From Sinobacterium caligoides (lineage in GTDB: Bacteria; Pseudomonadota; Gammaproteobacteria; Pseudomonadales; Sinobacteriaceae), in assembly GCF_003752585.1 (NCBI RefSeq), contig NZ_RKHR01000003.1, positions 930,001-994,000 on the forward strand: a stretch of DNA of 64,000 nt, written 5' to 3'. Shown here piece after piece: positions 54,250-62,274 of this stretch. The translations under genes were made by a program, and so were the position numbers. Positions within the stretch are counted from its first letter, which is position 1. Every line of letters begins with the position of its first letter. A model generated the notes under the pieces. It did no database searches and was not told the DNA's origin. It saw only the letters and a list, made by a program, of their open reading frames with translations.

Positions 54250-55398
54250 TTACTGGCCTGAGCCCGATAGACGATGCTGAGAGTTAGAAGTGATGTCGTA
54301 GTCGAGCAACAATTCATAGACCAAGCGATCCAAGCTCGCAATCGAGTTGTGCGCTGTGGTAATGATGTGAATGCTGTTATCGAATGGCGCCAACTTGTGC
54401 TTGTGGATGAACGCTTCACTTGGACGCGGTGCAACAACAGTGATGCTGTTCTTAGAGCGCCAAGCGTCAACACCGTTCTTCTTCAGCTCGTCAACCACAT
54501 ACTGAGCAAGGTCGAGCTTGTACTGCACACGCTCTTTCATGGCTTCCATGCTCATCGCCTTGGTGATGTACCAAGCAACCAGCGGTGTGAAGCCGTTACG
54601 GCTACCAGCAACAGTCAAGTCATTAGACTTGATGTAGTCAACTTCACAGGCAATGTTTTCAAGGTTCTCACGCTTAGCCAGTGCAATCGCTGCAGGCATT
54701 GGGCTACCAAAACCTTTAGTGATACAAACAGTCAAGCTGTCGAAACCATCTTCAAATGAGTATGGCTGTGGATCTTCGACGAAGGGAAGAATAGCACCCG
54801 ATAGCGCTTGGTCACCGTGGATGTAGTGATCTTTAACACCACTTGTTTTCAGCACGTTAAGGATATCGGTTACGTTATCAACAGCACCACGGGCAGTCGA
54901 ACCAATGGTCGCGAAGATAATCGCTGGCTTGCTGGTGTCTAGCTTAGCCGCTAGATCATCATAAACCATGACGCCACGGTCATCGATGTCAACAATCACA
55001 GAAGTCATACCTAGCATGCGAATATTCTTCGCCGCGCTGTAGTGGCTGTCTTTTGACATGTAGACCAAACCGTCAGGGTACTTCTCACGAGCGATCCAAA
55101 GACCCCACATGTTGCCCTCTGAACCACCGTGGGTCACATAACCGTAGATGTCCTTAGGGTCACCCTTAAACAAACGGATGAACCAATCAACAGCTTCTTT
55201 TTCAAACTGGAAGGTGTTGAGGATGTAGTTACAGTAGGCTTCGTGATCACCACAGTTGTTTAGGCTGTAATCGAGAAAGTCTTTAAGCTCTGAGTAATCA
55301 AAATCGAAATCTTCTGGGTAACCAACGTTGAAGTATTTGTTGGTTTCACATAGTGCTTTGAATATTTCGAGTCTGTTTTTGTCAGCATAATTAAGCAT
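54250..55398 (-). CDS. PLP-dependent decarboxylase, histidine decarboxylase-like, copy 2
   Basis: A 382-residue paralog of the gene at 51168, nearly identical over long blocks (KYFNVGYPEDFDFDYSELKD, YIHGDQALSGAILPF, TKGFGSPMPAA) with the same H119, D196 and K228 positions and the same Thr before the lysine. Codons differ widely from copy 1, so the duplication is not recent. The C-terminus differs (SNSQHRLSGSGQ). The GGAGTAAATATT leader before the ATG is shared with copy 1, showing that the ribosome site was copied too. Confidence 0.8.
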   Translation of the reverse strand: MLNYADKNRLEIFKALCETNKYFNVGYPEDFDFDYSELKDFLDYSLNNCGDHEAYCNYILNTFQFEKEAVDWFIRLFKGDPKDIYGYVTHGGSEGNMWGLWIAREKYPDGLVYMSKDSHYSAAKNIRMLGMTSVIVDIDDRGVMVYDDLAAKLDTSKPAIIFATIGSTARGAVDNVTDILNVLKTSGVKDHYIHGDQALSGAILPFVEDPQPYSFEDGFDSLTVCITKGFGSPMPAAIALAKRENLENIACEVDYIKSNDLTVAGSRNGFTPLVAWYITKAMSMEAMKERVQYKLDLAQYVVDELKKNGVDAWRSKNSITVVAPRPSEAFIHKHKLAPFDNSIHIITTAHNSIASLDRLVYELLLDYDITSNSQHRLSGSGQ

Positions 55399-55478
55399 AA
55401 TATTTACTCCATGCATAAAAATATAAAGGGTTTCGAATAAAAATAAGTAACTATATTGGGTGGTTTTGAGCTAGGCGA

Positions 55479-56807
55479 TTAGCCTGCTTGCTGCTCAAGT
55501 TTTCCACCCTTATCTTTGTTCTTTCTCCACAACACATAGGTGTATAGAGGAATAGTCAGTACGACAAACTCAAGACCGTAGGCAAGACCTTCCACTTCGA
55601 TCGTAGTCATGACATAGACACAGAAGATCAATGCAACGAGTGCTGAGAAGATATCCAGCTTCATATCGAGCAGCTTGATACCATCTTGTAGGCGGAAGAC
55701 GATCAGCGACGAGACAGCAAAGATGTAAGGCACAATACTGGTGAATACAGCCAATAGGATCAGTACTTCGAACTGCTTCGCCGCCGTTGGGCTGATTGTT
55801 GCGAAGATGATCGCAGTCATCAGTACAGCAGTGATGATCAAGTTGATCGCAGGTACCTGGTTCTTGTTTACCTTACCCATGATAGGAGGTAGCAAGCCTT
55901 TATCAGCAGCAACCTTTGCAGGCTGTGACTGTAGTACTAACCAGCCGTTCAAGCTGAAGAAGATGATGACGATAGAAGCACCAGCAACGAAGTCACCCGC
56001 AGATGGACCCATGACATAACGTGCCGCATCAGCAAAAGGTGCAGAAGAAGAAACGAGTTGATCGTATGGTAGTGCAGCATAGATACCGTAGGTAGCAATA
56101 ATACAAAGTACCCAAGCAATAACGAAACCGGCAATAGTCGCGATAGGGATAGTGCGCTCTGGGTTTTCAACAAGGTCACCAGTAACACTTGCGCCCTCGA
56201 GACCTAGGAAGCTCCAGAAACAAGCAGCAATACCGAGTGCAATCGCATGCATTGAGCTCTCACCAGACATGTTATAAGTCGCGCTGAAAGTACCAGGCTC
56301 ATACTTATAAACACCCATCACACCAAGTGCAATAACGATACCGATAAGGAGAACTGTGGTGACAGATTGCAGCTTACTGGTAAAGTCGGCACCAACCAAC
56401 GCTAGCAATGTGAAGAACCACAACATAATAGAGGCAGCGATAGCACGATAGACGGGGTCATTCAAAACAGGGAAGAAGTAAGCGAGATAACCCACACCGG
56501 TAATGATTAGTGCGATGTTACCGACCCAGCAGGTGACCCAGTAGGAGATGCTGAGCATGAACTCAACATAGGGGCCGTAGCATCGACCACTCTGGCCAAT
56601 AATACCTGACGAGTCAGGTTTTAGAATGGTGAGTCTGGTAAAAACAAAAGCCAGACACATGGTGCCAACACCTGTAAAGATCCAGCTCCAAATACTAATA
56701 CTACCAATCTTGGCCAGAATAGTTGGAACTAGGAAGATGCCGGAACCCAACATGTTGGATACCGCCACTAGCGTTAAGGCCACGAGGCCTATCTTTTTTG
56801 CATTCAT
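55479..56807 (-). CDS. Amino acid/amine antiporter (APC family), copy 2
   Basis: A 442-residue paralog of the transporter at 52400 with the same GSGIF and FLGLEGASVT motifs and long identical stretches, including the C-terminal MTTIEVEGLAYGLEFVVLTIPLYTYVLWRKN. It precedes decarboxylase copy 2 with 80 bases between, the same layout as module 1. GGAG lies 11 bases before the ATG at 56807. Confidence 0.83.
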   Translation of the reverse strand: MNAKKIGLVALTLVAVSNMLGSGIFLVPTILAKIGSISIWSWIFTGVGTMCLAFVFTRLTILKPDSSGIIGQSGRCYGPYVEFMLSISYWVTCWVGNIALIITGVGYLAYFFPVLNDPVYRAIAASIMLWFFTLLALVGADFTSKLQSVTTVLLIGIVIALGVMGVYKYEPGTFSATYNMSGESSMHAIALGIAACFWSFLGLEGASVTGDLVENPERTIPIATIAGFVIAWVLCIIATYGIYAALPYDQLVSSSAPFADAARYVMGPSAGDFVAGASIVIIFFSLNGWLVLQSQPAKVAADKGLLPPIMGKVNKNQVPAINLIITAVLMTAIIFATISPTAAKQFEVLILLAVFTSIVPYIFAVSSLIVFRLQDGIKLLDMKLDIFSALVALIFCVYVMTTIEVEGLAYGLEFVVLTIPLYTYVLWRKNKDKGGKLEQQAG

Positions 56808-57297
56808 ATAACACGTTCTCCAGTGTATACCTGCGATTTAAGGTTAGAGACAAACTTCTCGGAACGATCCATACACCCTATACAGAATGAACAAACAACC
56901 ATCGCTTTGTCGTGGCACGGATAGTAACGGTATCAACAACACAACGACATACTGGTATTTATACGGATATTCAAAATCGACTAGCTAAAAACACCTACAC
57001 AGAAAAAACTAACACAACAAAAACAACAGCTAACAGAAGCACAAAAATGCATGGTTCTCTCAGGGAAACAATGATTTTCTAAACGAAGTAAAATAAATAT
57101 TCAACATTATTCATTATTTTTTTAACCACTTAACAAACAGTAATAGAACTTACAACAGCCTTCATCACAAACAACACAAAGAGAAAAATAAACAACAAGA
57201 GAATAATGCCTGAGATCAATAACACCCACGCAACTATTATAGCTGCATCTAACGCTATCGAAATATTAACTGCTAAAGCATTATATCGGGGCAGACT
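56808..57297. other. A+T-rich intergenic region upstream of module 2
   Basis: This 490-base gap is very rich in A and T (runs such as TTATTCATTATTTTTTTAACC near 57105-57127 and many AACAA repeats). It should carry the promoter of module 2 and the 3' end of the MAPEG transcript. No clear hairpin, operator or ORF is seen; the direct repeat found before module 1 is absent. Confidence 0.4.
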
Positions 57298-57837
57298 TTA
57301 TAAAAAACAAATATAGAATAAATATAAAGCGGCTGAAAGCAACATCAACAAAGATGGGTAAAAGGTCAGAGCAAAGCCGAGAGCACGCGCAGGCGCACCT
57401 TTTCGATAGCCTAGAAAGAACAGCAAACGCCCTACTGAGAAGGCGATTGCAGCCAACACCACAACCGACATACAGCGTGCCGGCATCACCACCGACCAAG
57501 CCAGATAAGCCGCAAATGCAAGGCAGAACTGTTCTAAGGTATTCTGTAATAAAGACTGCAACACCCTCGCCTGCTCCGTCCCTGGTGATAGGCCGCCACC
57601 GTCGATATCCAGTGGCTGAAAAAAACGCTGCTTCGCAAGGCGCCCCACCGATATCGCCAATAACAACGCCGGCAGTAACGCTGCAACAATGGCGAGTTTA
57701 AGACGCCCGAAGTCGTTCAGCGTTACATCGATAGCCAATGGGTTAAAAAATGCACCCAATAGAACTAACATCAACGACAGCGTGCCACCTAGCACGATCC
57801 CTCGCAGTACGCCGCTCTGCTTTTCTGTCAAGCTCAT
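57298..57837 (-). CDS. MAPEG-superfamily membrane protein
   Basis: A 179-residue protein with four membrane helices; the LQSLLQNTLEQFCLAFAAYLAW and GRLLFFLGYRKGAPARALGFALTFYPSLLMLL blocks match MAPEG proteins. The ATG at 57837 (MSLTEKQ) is chosen because GGAG lies eight bases upstream. A longer frame back to 57954 would translate the octamer array into repeated RCLVASLP and is not credible as protein. The repeat ends 28 bases upstream of the start, so its copy number may affect expression. Confidence 0.72.
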   Translation of the reverse strand: MSLTEKQSGVLRGIVLGGTLSLMLVLLGAFFNPLAIDVTLNDFGRLKLAIVAALLPALLLAISVGRLAKQRFFQPLDIDGGGLSPGTEQARVLQSLLQNTLEQFCLAFAAYLAWSVVMPARCMSVVVLAAIAFSVGRLLFFLGYRKGAPARALGFALTFYPSLLMLLSAALYLFYICFL

Positions 57838-57864
57838 GACCACTCCTTTAACTACGGACGACAC

Positions 57865-57960
57865 AACGAGGCAACGAGGCAACGAGGCAACGAGGCAACG
57901 AGGCAACGAGGCAACGAGGCAACGAGGCAACGAGGCAACGAGGCAACGAGGCAACGAGGC
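57865..57960. repeat. Tandem octanucleotide repeat, 12 perfect copies
   Basis: Twelve exact units of AACGAGGC (GCCTCGTT on the minus strand) run without error. The array sits between the likely promoter and the ATG (57837) of the MAPEG gene. Perfect repeats of this length slip often during replication; a unit not divisible by three shifts frame, and in a 5' leader changes spacing by 8 bases per unit. Confidence 0.95.
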
Positions 57961-58079
57961 GATAGATTGCGGCCGCTGCTCAACGTTGTTAATAGCCTAA
58001 ATGCCGCTATTTGTGTGTGATATTGTAGTCAGAAGCGACGCCAGCGCGCCAGCCAAATCAGACGAAAAAAACAACGGAG

Positions 58080-58772
58080 CTAGATCGCCATCAGCAACGC
58101 CAACCATGGCGAGAGCACCACCATACCGATGCCTGTAAAAATCATCGTCAGACTAGCGATCACCCCTTCCTTCTGCCCCAGCTGAGTCGCCTTGGCGGCA
58201 CCGGCACCATGTGAAGCCGCTGCCAGAGCTGAGCCCTTAGCATGACTCGAGCGAATCTTCGCCCACTTAAACAACGGTTCGCCGATCATCATGCCGACGA
58301 TCCCCGTTAACAGCACTAAGATAGCACTAATATCAGCAACGCCACCAAACGCTGCTGTCGCATCGAGCGCAAACGGGGTCGACACGGAATGCACCGCCAT
58401 GCTGTGGGCGACATCACTCGGCAGGGTGAATATATGCACCACGAGCCAGGAAGATACCGCCCCTAGAGTCAAGCCGCAGATCACACCGCAGAGCAATGTC
58501 AGCGGATATTGCCCGATTAATTGGCGATGACGATAGATTGGTAGCGCGAAGGCAATCGTTGCAGGGCCCAGCATCGCCATAAGCCAATGGTTATAGGTGA
58601 AGTAGATCGGTAACGGGATTCTCGCCAAGACCACGATAGCGGTGATCACCACCGGGGCGAATACGATAGGCGCGAACACCAGCTTATTGGTTCTTTTGTG
58701 CAACAGCTTGCTCAGGACGTAACAACCCAGGGTAATGAATAGACTGATGATAGCCAATAAAGAAGCGTTCAC
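58080..58772 (-). CDS. lrgB: LrgB/CidB family membrane protein
   Basis: A 230-residue LrgB-type protein with eight to ten helices. Motifs: PLPIYFTYNHWLMAMLGPATIAFALPIYRH, SVSTPFALDATAAFGGVADISAILVLLTG and AASHGAGAAKATQLGQKEG. CidB/LrgB proteins work with CidA/LrgA in holin-like membrane events or in export of by-products such as pyruvate. Starts with GTG whose first base is the last base of the lrgA stop. Confidence 0.88.
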   Translation of the reverse strand: MNASLLAIISLFITLGCYVLSKLLHKRTNKLVFAPIVFAPVVITAIVVLARIPLPIYFTYNHWLMAMLGPATIAFALPIYRHRQLIGQYPLTLLCGVICGLTLGAVSSWLVVHIFTLPSDVAHSMAVHSVSTPFALDATAAFGGVADISAILVLLTGIVGMMIGEPLFKWAKIRSSHAKGSALAAASHGAGAAKATQLGQKEGVIASLTMIFTGIGMVVLSPWLALLMAI

Positions 58773-59170
58773 TATTCCACCTCCACGTTGACCCGCCGGC
58801 TCTCTAGAACAAACACAGCGTCGACAATCCAGGCAGTTCCCAGCATCACCACGAGGCAGCTGGAAACAATGGCGCCGATAATACTCACGCCGTAGTGCTG
58901 CACAATTTCGGGATACTTAATCACCGAGACCACCGGGGGGATAAAGAACAACAATAACTCACCGGTCAGCCACGCCGCGCCAAGCTGCAACCAATGTTCA
59001 GGAATCACCCGCAGCGCCAATAACAACAACAGTAAAAATAGACCGCAAACACTGGCCGGTAACGGAATAGCCAGCACAGCGACTAACCAGCTCACGCCTG
59101 CCGCAAAGAGGCTCAACACCAACACCTGTACTGCCAACTGAGTTAACTTCCCTACGCGTCCAGCCCACAT
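58772..59170 (-). CDS. lrgA: CidA/LrgA family holin-like protein
   Basis: A 132-residue protein with four helices (LAVQVLVLSLFAAGVSWLVAVLAIPLPASVCGLFLLLLLLAL and LLFFIPPVVSVIKYPEIVQHYGVSIIGAIVSSCLVVMLG). The IPLPASVCGLFLLL and FFIPPVV motifs are typical. It overlaps lrgB by one base and is divergent from a LysR regulator, the usual cidABR-type layout. Confidence 0.86.
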   Translation of the reverse strand: MWAGRVGKLTQLAVQVLVLSLFAAGVSWLVAVLAIPLPASVCGLFLLLLLLALRVIPEHWLQLGAAWLTGELLLFFIPPVVSVIKYPEIVQHYGVSIIGAIVSSCLVVMLGTAWIVDAVFVLESRRVNVEVE

Positions 59171-59276
59171 CGCCTTTCTCCCATCTTAAGACTCAACTGC
59201 GACAGAGTGTACCCGGCCTCACTAAGTGAATATAATGAATTATATTCTTCAATAGCATTCCAATCTGGACTTAAAT

Positions 59277-60161
59277 ATGGATCTCCGGACGATCAGCTAC
59301 TTTCTTGCCGTCGTCGATGCCGAAGGCTTTGCCAAGGCATCGGCCAACACCTTCATCACCCAGTCCGCGCTATCCAAGTCGGTTCGCCAACTAGAGGCAG
59401 AGCTCGATGCACAGCTGCTCGAGCGCGGTAAGCGCGGCACAGCACTTCGCCTTACTCAGGCCGGCGAAATCGTCTACCGGCACGGTAAAGAGCTGCTGCA
59501 GGGTAAACGTGCGATGCTAAAAGAGCTGACCAACTTACAGCAGTTAGCCACCGGCGAACTCGCACTTGGCATTGCCCCCCTCGGTGTTGCCGAATTATTT
59601 GCCCCCATCATCGCCGACTATCGGCGCCAATACCCCGCTATCGACATGCAGCTAATGATACGTGGCGGCATTGAGCAGGCCGCCGCCCTAGATAAAGGCG
59701 AGATCGAACTCGCCACCGGCATCATCGGCGTGGACAACAAATATCAATCAGTACTGATTTATGATGATGAGATGGTCTTAGTCGTTGCCGAACAGCACCC
59801 CCTCAGTGGCTGCCAGCAGGTAAGCATGGCACAGCTGGTAAATACACCACAGATTCTCTTTGAGAAGGAGTACGCCCTACACGACCTCATCGAGACAGCC
59901 TGCCTGCAAGCCGGGTTCCCCCCCTGCCAAGTCACCCGAGTCAGTCATGTCGACCTGGGTATCGCCCTCGTCGCCGCAGGCACCGGCGTGATGGTGCTGC
60001 CGCGCTTTATCGCCACCACCCAACAACGCCCCGGCGTCGTCATCAAGACGCTAGCTGACTGCGACCTCAGTTGGCGACTCTCCCTGTTCTGGAAGCGTGG
60101 ACACATGCTCTCGCCAGCGGCTCAAGCAATGCTCGACATGATCACGGCACAGTATCAGTAG
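59277..60161 (+). CDS. LysR-family regulator, CidR/CynR-like
   Basis: A 294-residue LysR protein with N-terminal winged helix (RTISYFLAVVDAEGFAKASANTFITQSALSKSVRQLEAEL) and a periplasmic-binding-like effector domain (GELALGIAPLGVAELFAPIIADYRRQYP, LVVAEQHPL, THVDLGIALVAAGTGVMVLPRF). Divergent from lrgAB with 106 bases between, so it likely controls that operon. ATG start at 59277. Confidence 0.87.
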   Translation: MDLRTISYFLAVVDAEGFAKASANTFITQSALSKSVRQLEAELDAQLLERGKRGTALRLTQAGEIVYRHGKELLQGKRAMLKELTNLQQLATGELALGIAPLGVAELFAPIIADYRRQYPAIDMQLMIRGGIEQAAALDKGEIELATGIIGVDNKYQSVLIYDDEMVLVVAEQHPLSGCQQVSMAQLVNTPQILFEKEYALHDLIETACLQAGFPPCQVTRVSHVDLGIALVAAGTGVMVLPRFIATTQQRPGVVIKTLADCDLSWRLSLFWKRGHMLSPAAQAMLDMITAQYQ

Positions 60162-60262
60162 CGTTTTACCTTACCCAGCTGTGCTCGCTAAGCAAAGCTC
60201 CACGTTCTTTTTGCACGAATGAGCCTAGACGGCAAAAACTTTTACACCCCCACTAGACAAAT

Positions 60263-60281
60263 GAGAATGATTATCGTTATT
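60263..60281. promoter_or_regulatory. Fur box upstream of the Ni-SOD operon
   Basis: The 19 bases GAGAATGATTATCGTTATT match the Fur consensus at 15 of 19 positions, and the flanks continue the pattern (a second register shifted by six bases). It lies 29 bases before the first start codon of the operon, at a position to block transcription when iron is plentiful. Confidence 0.75.
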
Positions 60282-60309
60282 ATCAGGCTTCATACTGGGA
60301 GGAATAATG

Positions 60310-60756
60310 ATGGAGCTATGGAAAAGCACCGTACTAGAAGGCAACAAAGCATTTGCAGAGGGACGCGATGCCGATGCCATGTATCATTACAAGGCGGCCT
60401 GCCAACGCTCGGAGCGCTTATTACCCGATTGGTTTGATACAGAAGCCGCCACTGTCGCCTTCATTGTGAGCTATCAGAACCTCGCCGAGCTTTATTTTCG
60501 TCAGGAAAAAAATCAACAGGGCCTTGACGCTTACCGCTACCTTGCTCAACAATTGAAAAAAATCGCCGCCATTAAAAATATTAACAGTACCCGGCAGGCG
60601 ATCACCAACTGCGCTTGCCGACGCGTGGCGACAGAGCTTGCCTATACTGTCAAGAAGCTGAACATTGAGTCGCCGGAGGCGAGTGCGTTGGTTTACGAGA
60701 TGTCAAAACATAACTTCACCACCGTCAGCCAACATAACAAGGATTATTTACAATGA
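60310..60756 (+). CDS. TPR-like helical protein, first gene of Ni-SOD operon
   Basis: A 148-residue soluble protein, not clearly of a named family. It has helix pairs like tetratricopeptide repeats: LEGNKAFAEGRDADAMYHYKAACQRSERLL, then ATVAFIVSYQNLAELYFRQEKNQQGLDAYRYLAQQLKKI. Two Cys lie in ITNCACRRVA. The second of two adjacent ATG codons (60307, 60310) has the better spacing from GGAGGA. It overlaps the next gene by four bases (ATGA). Its place before sodN suggests a scaffold or chaperone for Ni-SOD maturation; this is inference. Confidence 0.65.
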   Translation: MELWKSTVLEGNKAFAEGRDADAMYHYKAACQRSERLLPDWFDTEAATVAFIVSYQNLAELYFRQEKNQQGLDAYRYLAQQLKKIAAIKNINSTRQAITNCACRRVATELAYTVKKLNIESPEASALVYEMSKHNFTTVSQHNKDYLQ

Positions 60757-60971
60757 CTCGACTCAGCCTATCGAACGCCATTCTCCCCACTCTAGTACTG
60801 CTCTCGACCGAGGCCAATGCCCACGCTGGGCACGATCATAGCCACTGGTCCAGCCCCGCTATACACAGCTTACTTTTTGTTGCTATCGGCGCAGTGGCAT
60901 TGACCGCCATTTGGAGCTTTCGACGCCGCCGCAATAAAACATCAAAGACAATAGAAACACAGGAGAAGTAA
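60753..60971 (+). CDS. Small His-rich single-pass membrane protein
   Basis: A 72-residue protein. A signal-like segment (SLSNAILPTLVLLSTEANA) is followed by HAGHDHSHW, holding four His and one Asp, then one membrane helix (IHSLLFVAIGAVALTAIW) and a basic cytosolic tail (SFRRRRNKTSK). The His cluster would lie in the periplasm and could bind nickel or another metal. Located between the TPR-like gene and sodN, coupled to the first by ATGA and three bases from the sodN region. No family recognised. Confidence 0.6.
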   Translation: MTRLSLSNAILPTLVLLSTEANAHAGHDHSHWSSPAIHSLLFVAIGAVALTAIWSFRRRRNKTSKTIETQEK

Positions 60972-60974
60972 ATT

Positions 60975-61475
60975 ATGTTGCACCGCCTAATCAACTTATA
61001 TGACAGAGTGATCGGTGTCGATAATGCCGCAGCCCACTGTGATATTCCCTGTAAAATATATGACCCTATCAGTGCACAGCTTGCCACCTTGAGCGTTATT
61101 CGCTTTATGGATTTAATTGCTGAGCTGACGAGTAAAGCCCCCCTCTCAGTCGATGCTCAAGCGCAGCTCAATCGCCTCATTGCCGAGAAAGAAACACACG
61201 CAGAGAAGGCCAAACACGAGGTTCGAGTGATATGGGGAGACTACTTCAAGCAACCACAGTTTGATCAATTCCCCGGGACTCACGACCTCGTTCACCGCAT
61301 CATGCTGGCAGGGTCGGCCTGCAAGCAAAACAGTGATCGGGCACAGGGTGAAGCACTGCTCAATTTAATCAATGAATTTGCAGAGACCTTCTGGGCCACC
61401 AAGGCTACCCCAACCTACACCGCCAAATGCCCCTACCTGCCCGAAGAAAACGTGGTCTACCCGACACTACAATGA
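60975..61475 (+). CDS. sodN: Nickel superoxide dismutase SodN
   Basis: A 166-residue Ni-SOD precursor. A 20-residue propeptide (MLHRLINLYDRVIGVDNAAA) precedes the nickel hook HCDIPCKIYDP: H21, C22, D23, P25, C26 and Y29, equal to H1, C2, C6 and Y9 of the mature enzyme. The remaining four-helix bundle holds AEKAKHEVRVIWGDYFK and HDLVHRIMLAGSACKQ. It removes superoxide as a hexamer. Cleavage before H21 by SodX is needed. The Ile and Lys in HCDIPCK vary from the common HCDLPCG. It overlaps sodX by four bases. Confidence 0.95.
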   Translation: MLHRLINLYDRVIGVDNAAAHCDIPCKIYDPISAQLATLSVIRFMDLIAELTSKAPLSVDAQAQLNRLIAEKETHAEKAKHEVRVIWGDYFKQPQFDQFPGTHDLVHRIMLAGSACKQNSDRAQGEALLNLINEFAETFWATKATPTYTAKCPYLPEENVVYPTLQ

Positions 61476-61789
61476 GCAAAATAAAACTCTACAAGGTCAC
61501 CGGTGAGAGCATGCTGCCGACGTTCCGTTCGGGAGACTATGTTCTCGCCTTAAAGCGACGAAGAATTGCCTTGGACATCGGCGACGTCGTCGTCGTTCAG
61601 CACCCGCGCTTTGGCACCATTATCAAGCGGCTAACGGGTATTACCGACGGCTCAACATTACTTATTGCCGGCGACAACCGTCTAGCGAGTACCCCTCAAC
61701 CCACCCTCGGCTCGATTACCCCCGAACAAGTGATCGGTAAAGTTATTTTTCACATTGCAGGCCAAAAAACCTCTGTAACTCATCACTAG
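61472..61789 (+). CDS. sodX: Ni-SOD maturation protease SodX
   Basis: A 105-residue S26-type signal-peptidase-like protease without a membrane helix. Catalytic S13 lies in TGESMLPTFRSGDYVLA and K52 in GTIIKRLTGI, with IAGDNRLAST as box E. It removes the SodN propeptide to expose the N-terminal His for nickel. The start overlaps the sodN stop as ATGA; a longer frame from 61427 is out of keeping with that coupling. Confidence 0.92.
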   Translation: MSKIKLYKVTGESMLPTFRSGDYVLALKRRRIALDIGDVVVVQHPRFGTIIKRLTGITDGSTLLIAGDNRLASTPQPTLGSITPEQVIGKVIFHIAGQKTSVTHH

Positions 61790-61842
61790 AATAACGTTTG
61801 CACTCCATTGCATAACGACAACGGCAATTATCACAACAGCAG

Positions 61843-61908
61843 TCACGGCTGCAAACGTAGCAATACAACCGGCACCAGCATAAAAATCAACCACCACATT
61901 AGAATCAT
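61843..61908 (-). CDS. Possible 21-residue membrane peptide
   Basis: An ATG at 61908 on the minus strand is preceded by GGGAGGGG about five bases upstream, one of the strongest ribosome sites in the window. It opens a 21-codon frame, MILMWWLIFMLVPVVLLRLQ plus Pro, that is one hydrophobic helix with a basic end. A near-FNR motif (TTGACTTCCATCAA, 61948-61961) lies upstream. No homolog is known to me; it may be a genuine small membrane protein. Confidence 0.35.
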   Translation of the reverse strand: MILMWWLIFMLVPVVLLRLQP

Positions 61909-62274
61909 CGCGCCCCTCCCTTCGTTCATTATCCATTATTGTTTTATTTGACTTCCATCAAGTCTGTGTCAAGGCAAAAGACAGTTAAGCTATTACGCAA
62001 TTATTACACCAATATTGCTGTTTATACCTTTTAAAACACTTAATGAAAAAACAACAAAAAGTGTATTATTCAAACTGTAAACGATAACGACAGCTTTAAA
62101 AAAATAACGGTATTTGTTAGAACGAAAAATCAATAATCTGTCCTATAGCGAAATATTGATCCAACCAAACATTATTCCTTTCGTCATATAACGTTAACCT
62201 AAAGGCAACATTTTTGTTATGCCTCGCCACTACGCTAGCCGCTCAAAATTTCCTGACTAGGATTGTGGTGAGTT
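61909..62274. other. A+T-rich region upstream of the EEP pair
   Basis: Besides the FNR-like motif at 61948-61961, this stretch is A+T-rich (62030-62130 especially) and should contain the promoter of the EEP gene at 62275. No terminator hairpin for sodX was found in it. Confidence 0.35.

Noticed and set aside
57838-57954. N-terminal extension of the MAPEG protein made of repeated RCLVASLP
   Set aside because: It is only the octanucleotide array read in one frame. The ATG at 57837 has a good ribosome site and starts the recognisable domain.
61682-61936. 84-codon minus-strand frame overlapping the sodX 3' end
   Set aside because: Half of it is antisense to sodX and it lacks a ribosome site. 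The 21-codon frame inside it, in another phase, has better support.
62185-62210. CGTCATATAAC resembling a Pho half-site before the EEP gene
   Set aside because: Only one half-site is recognisable; neighbours at 11-base steps do not match, unlike the two real Pho boxes in the window.
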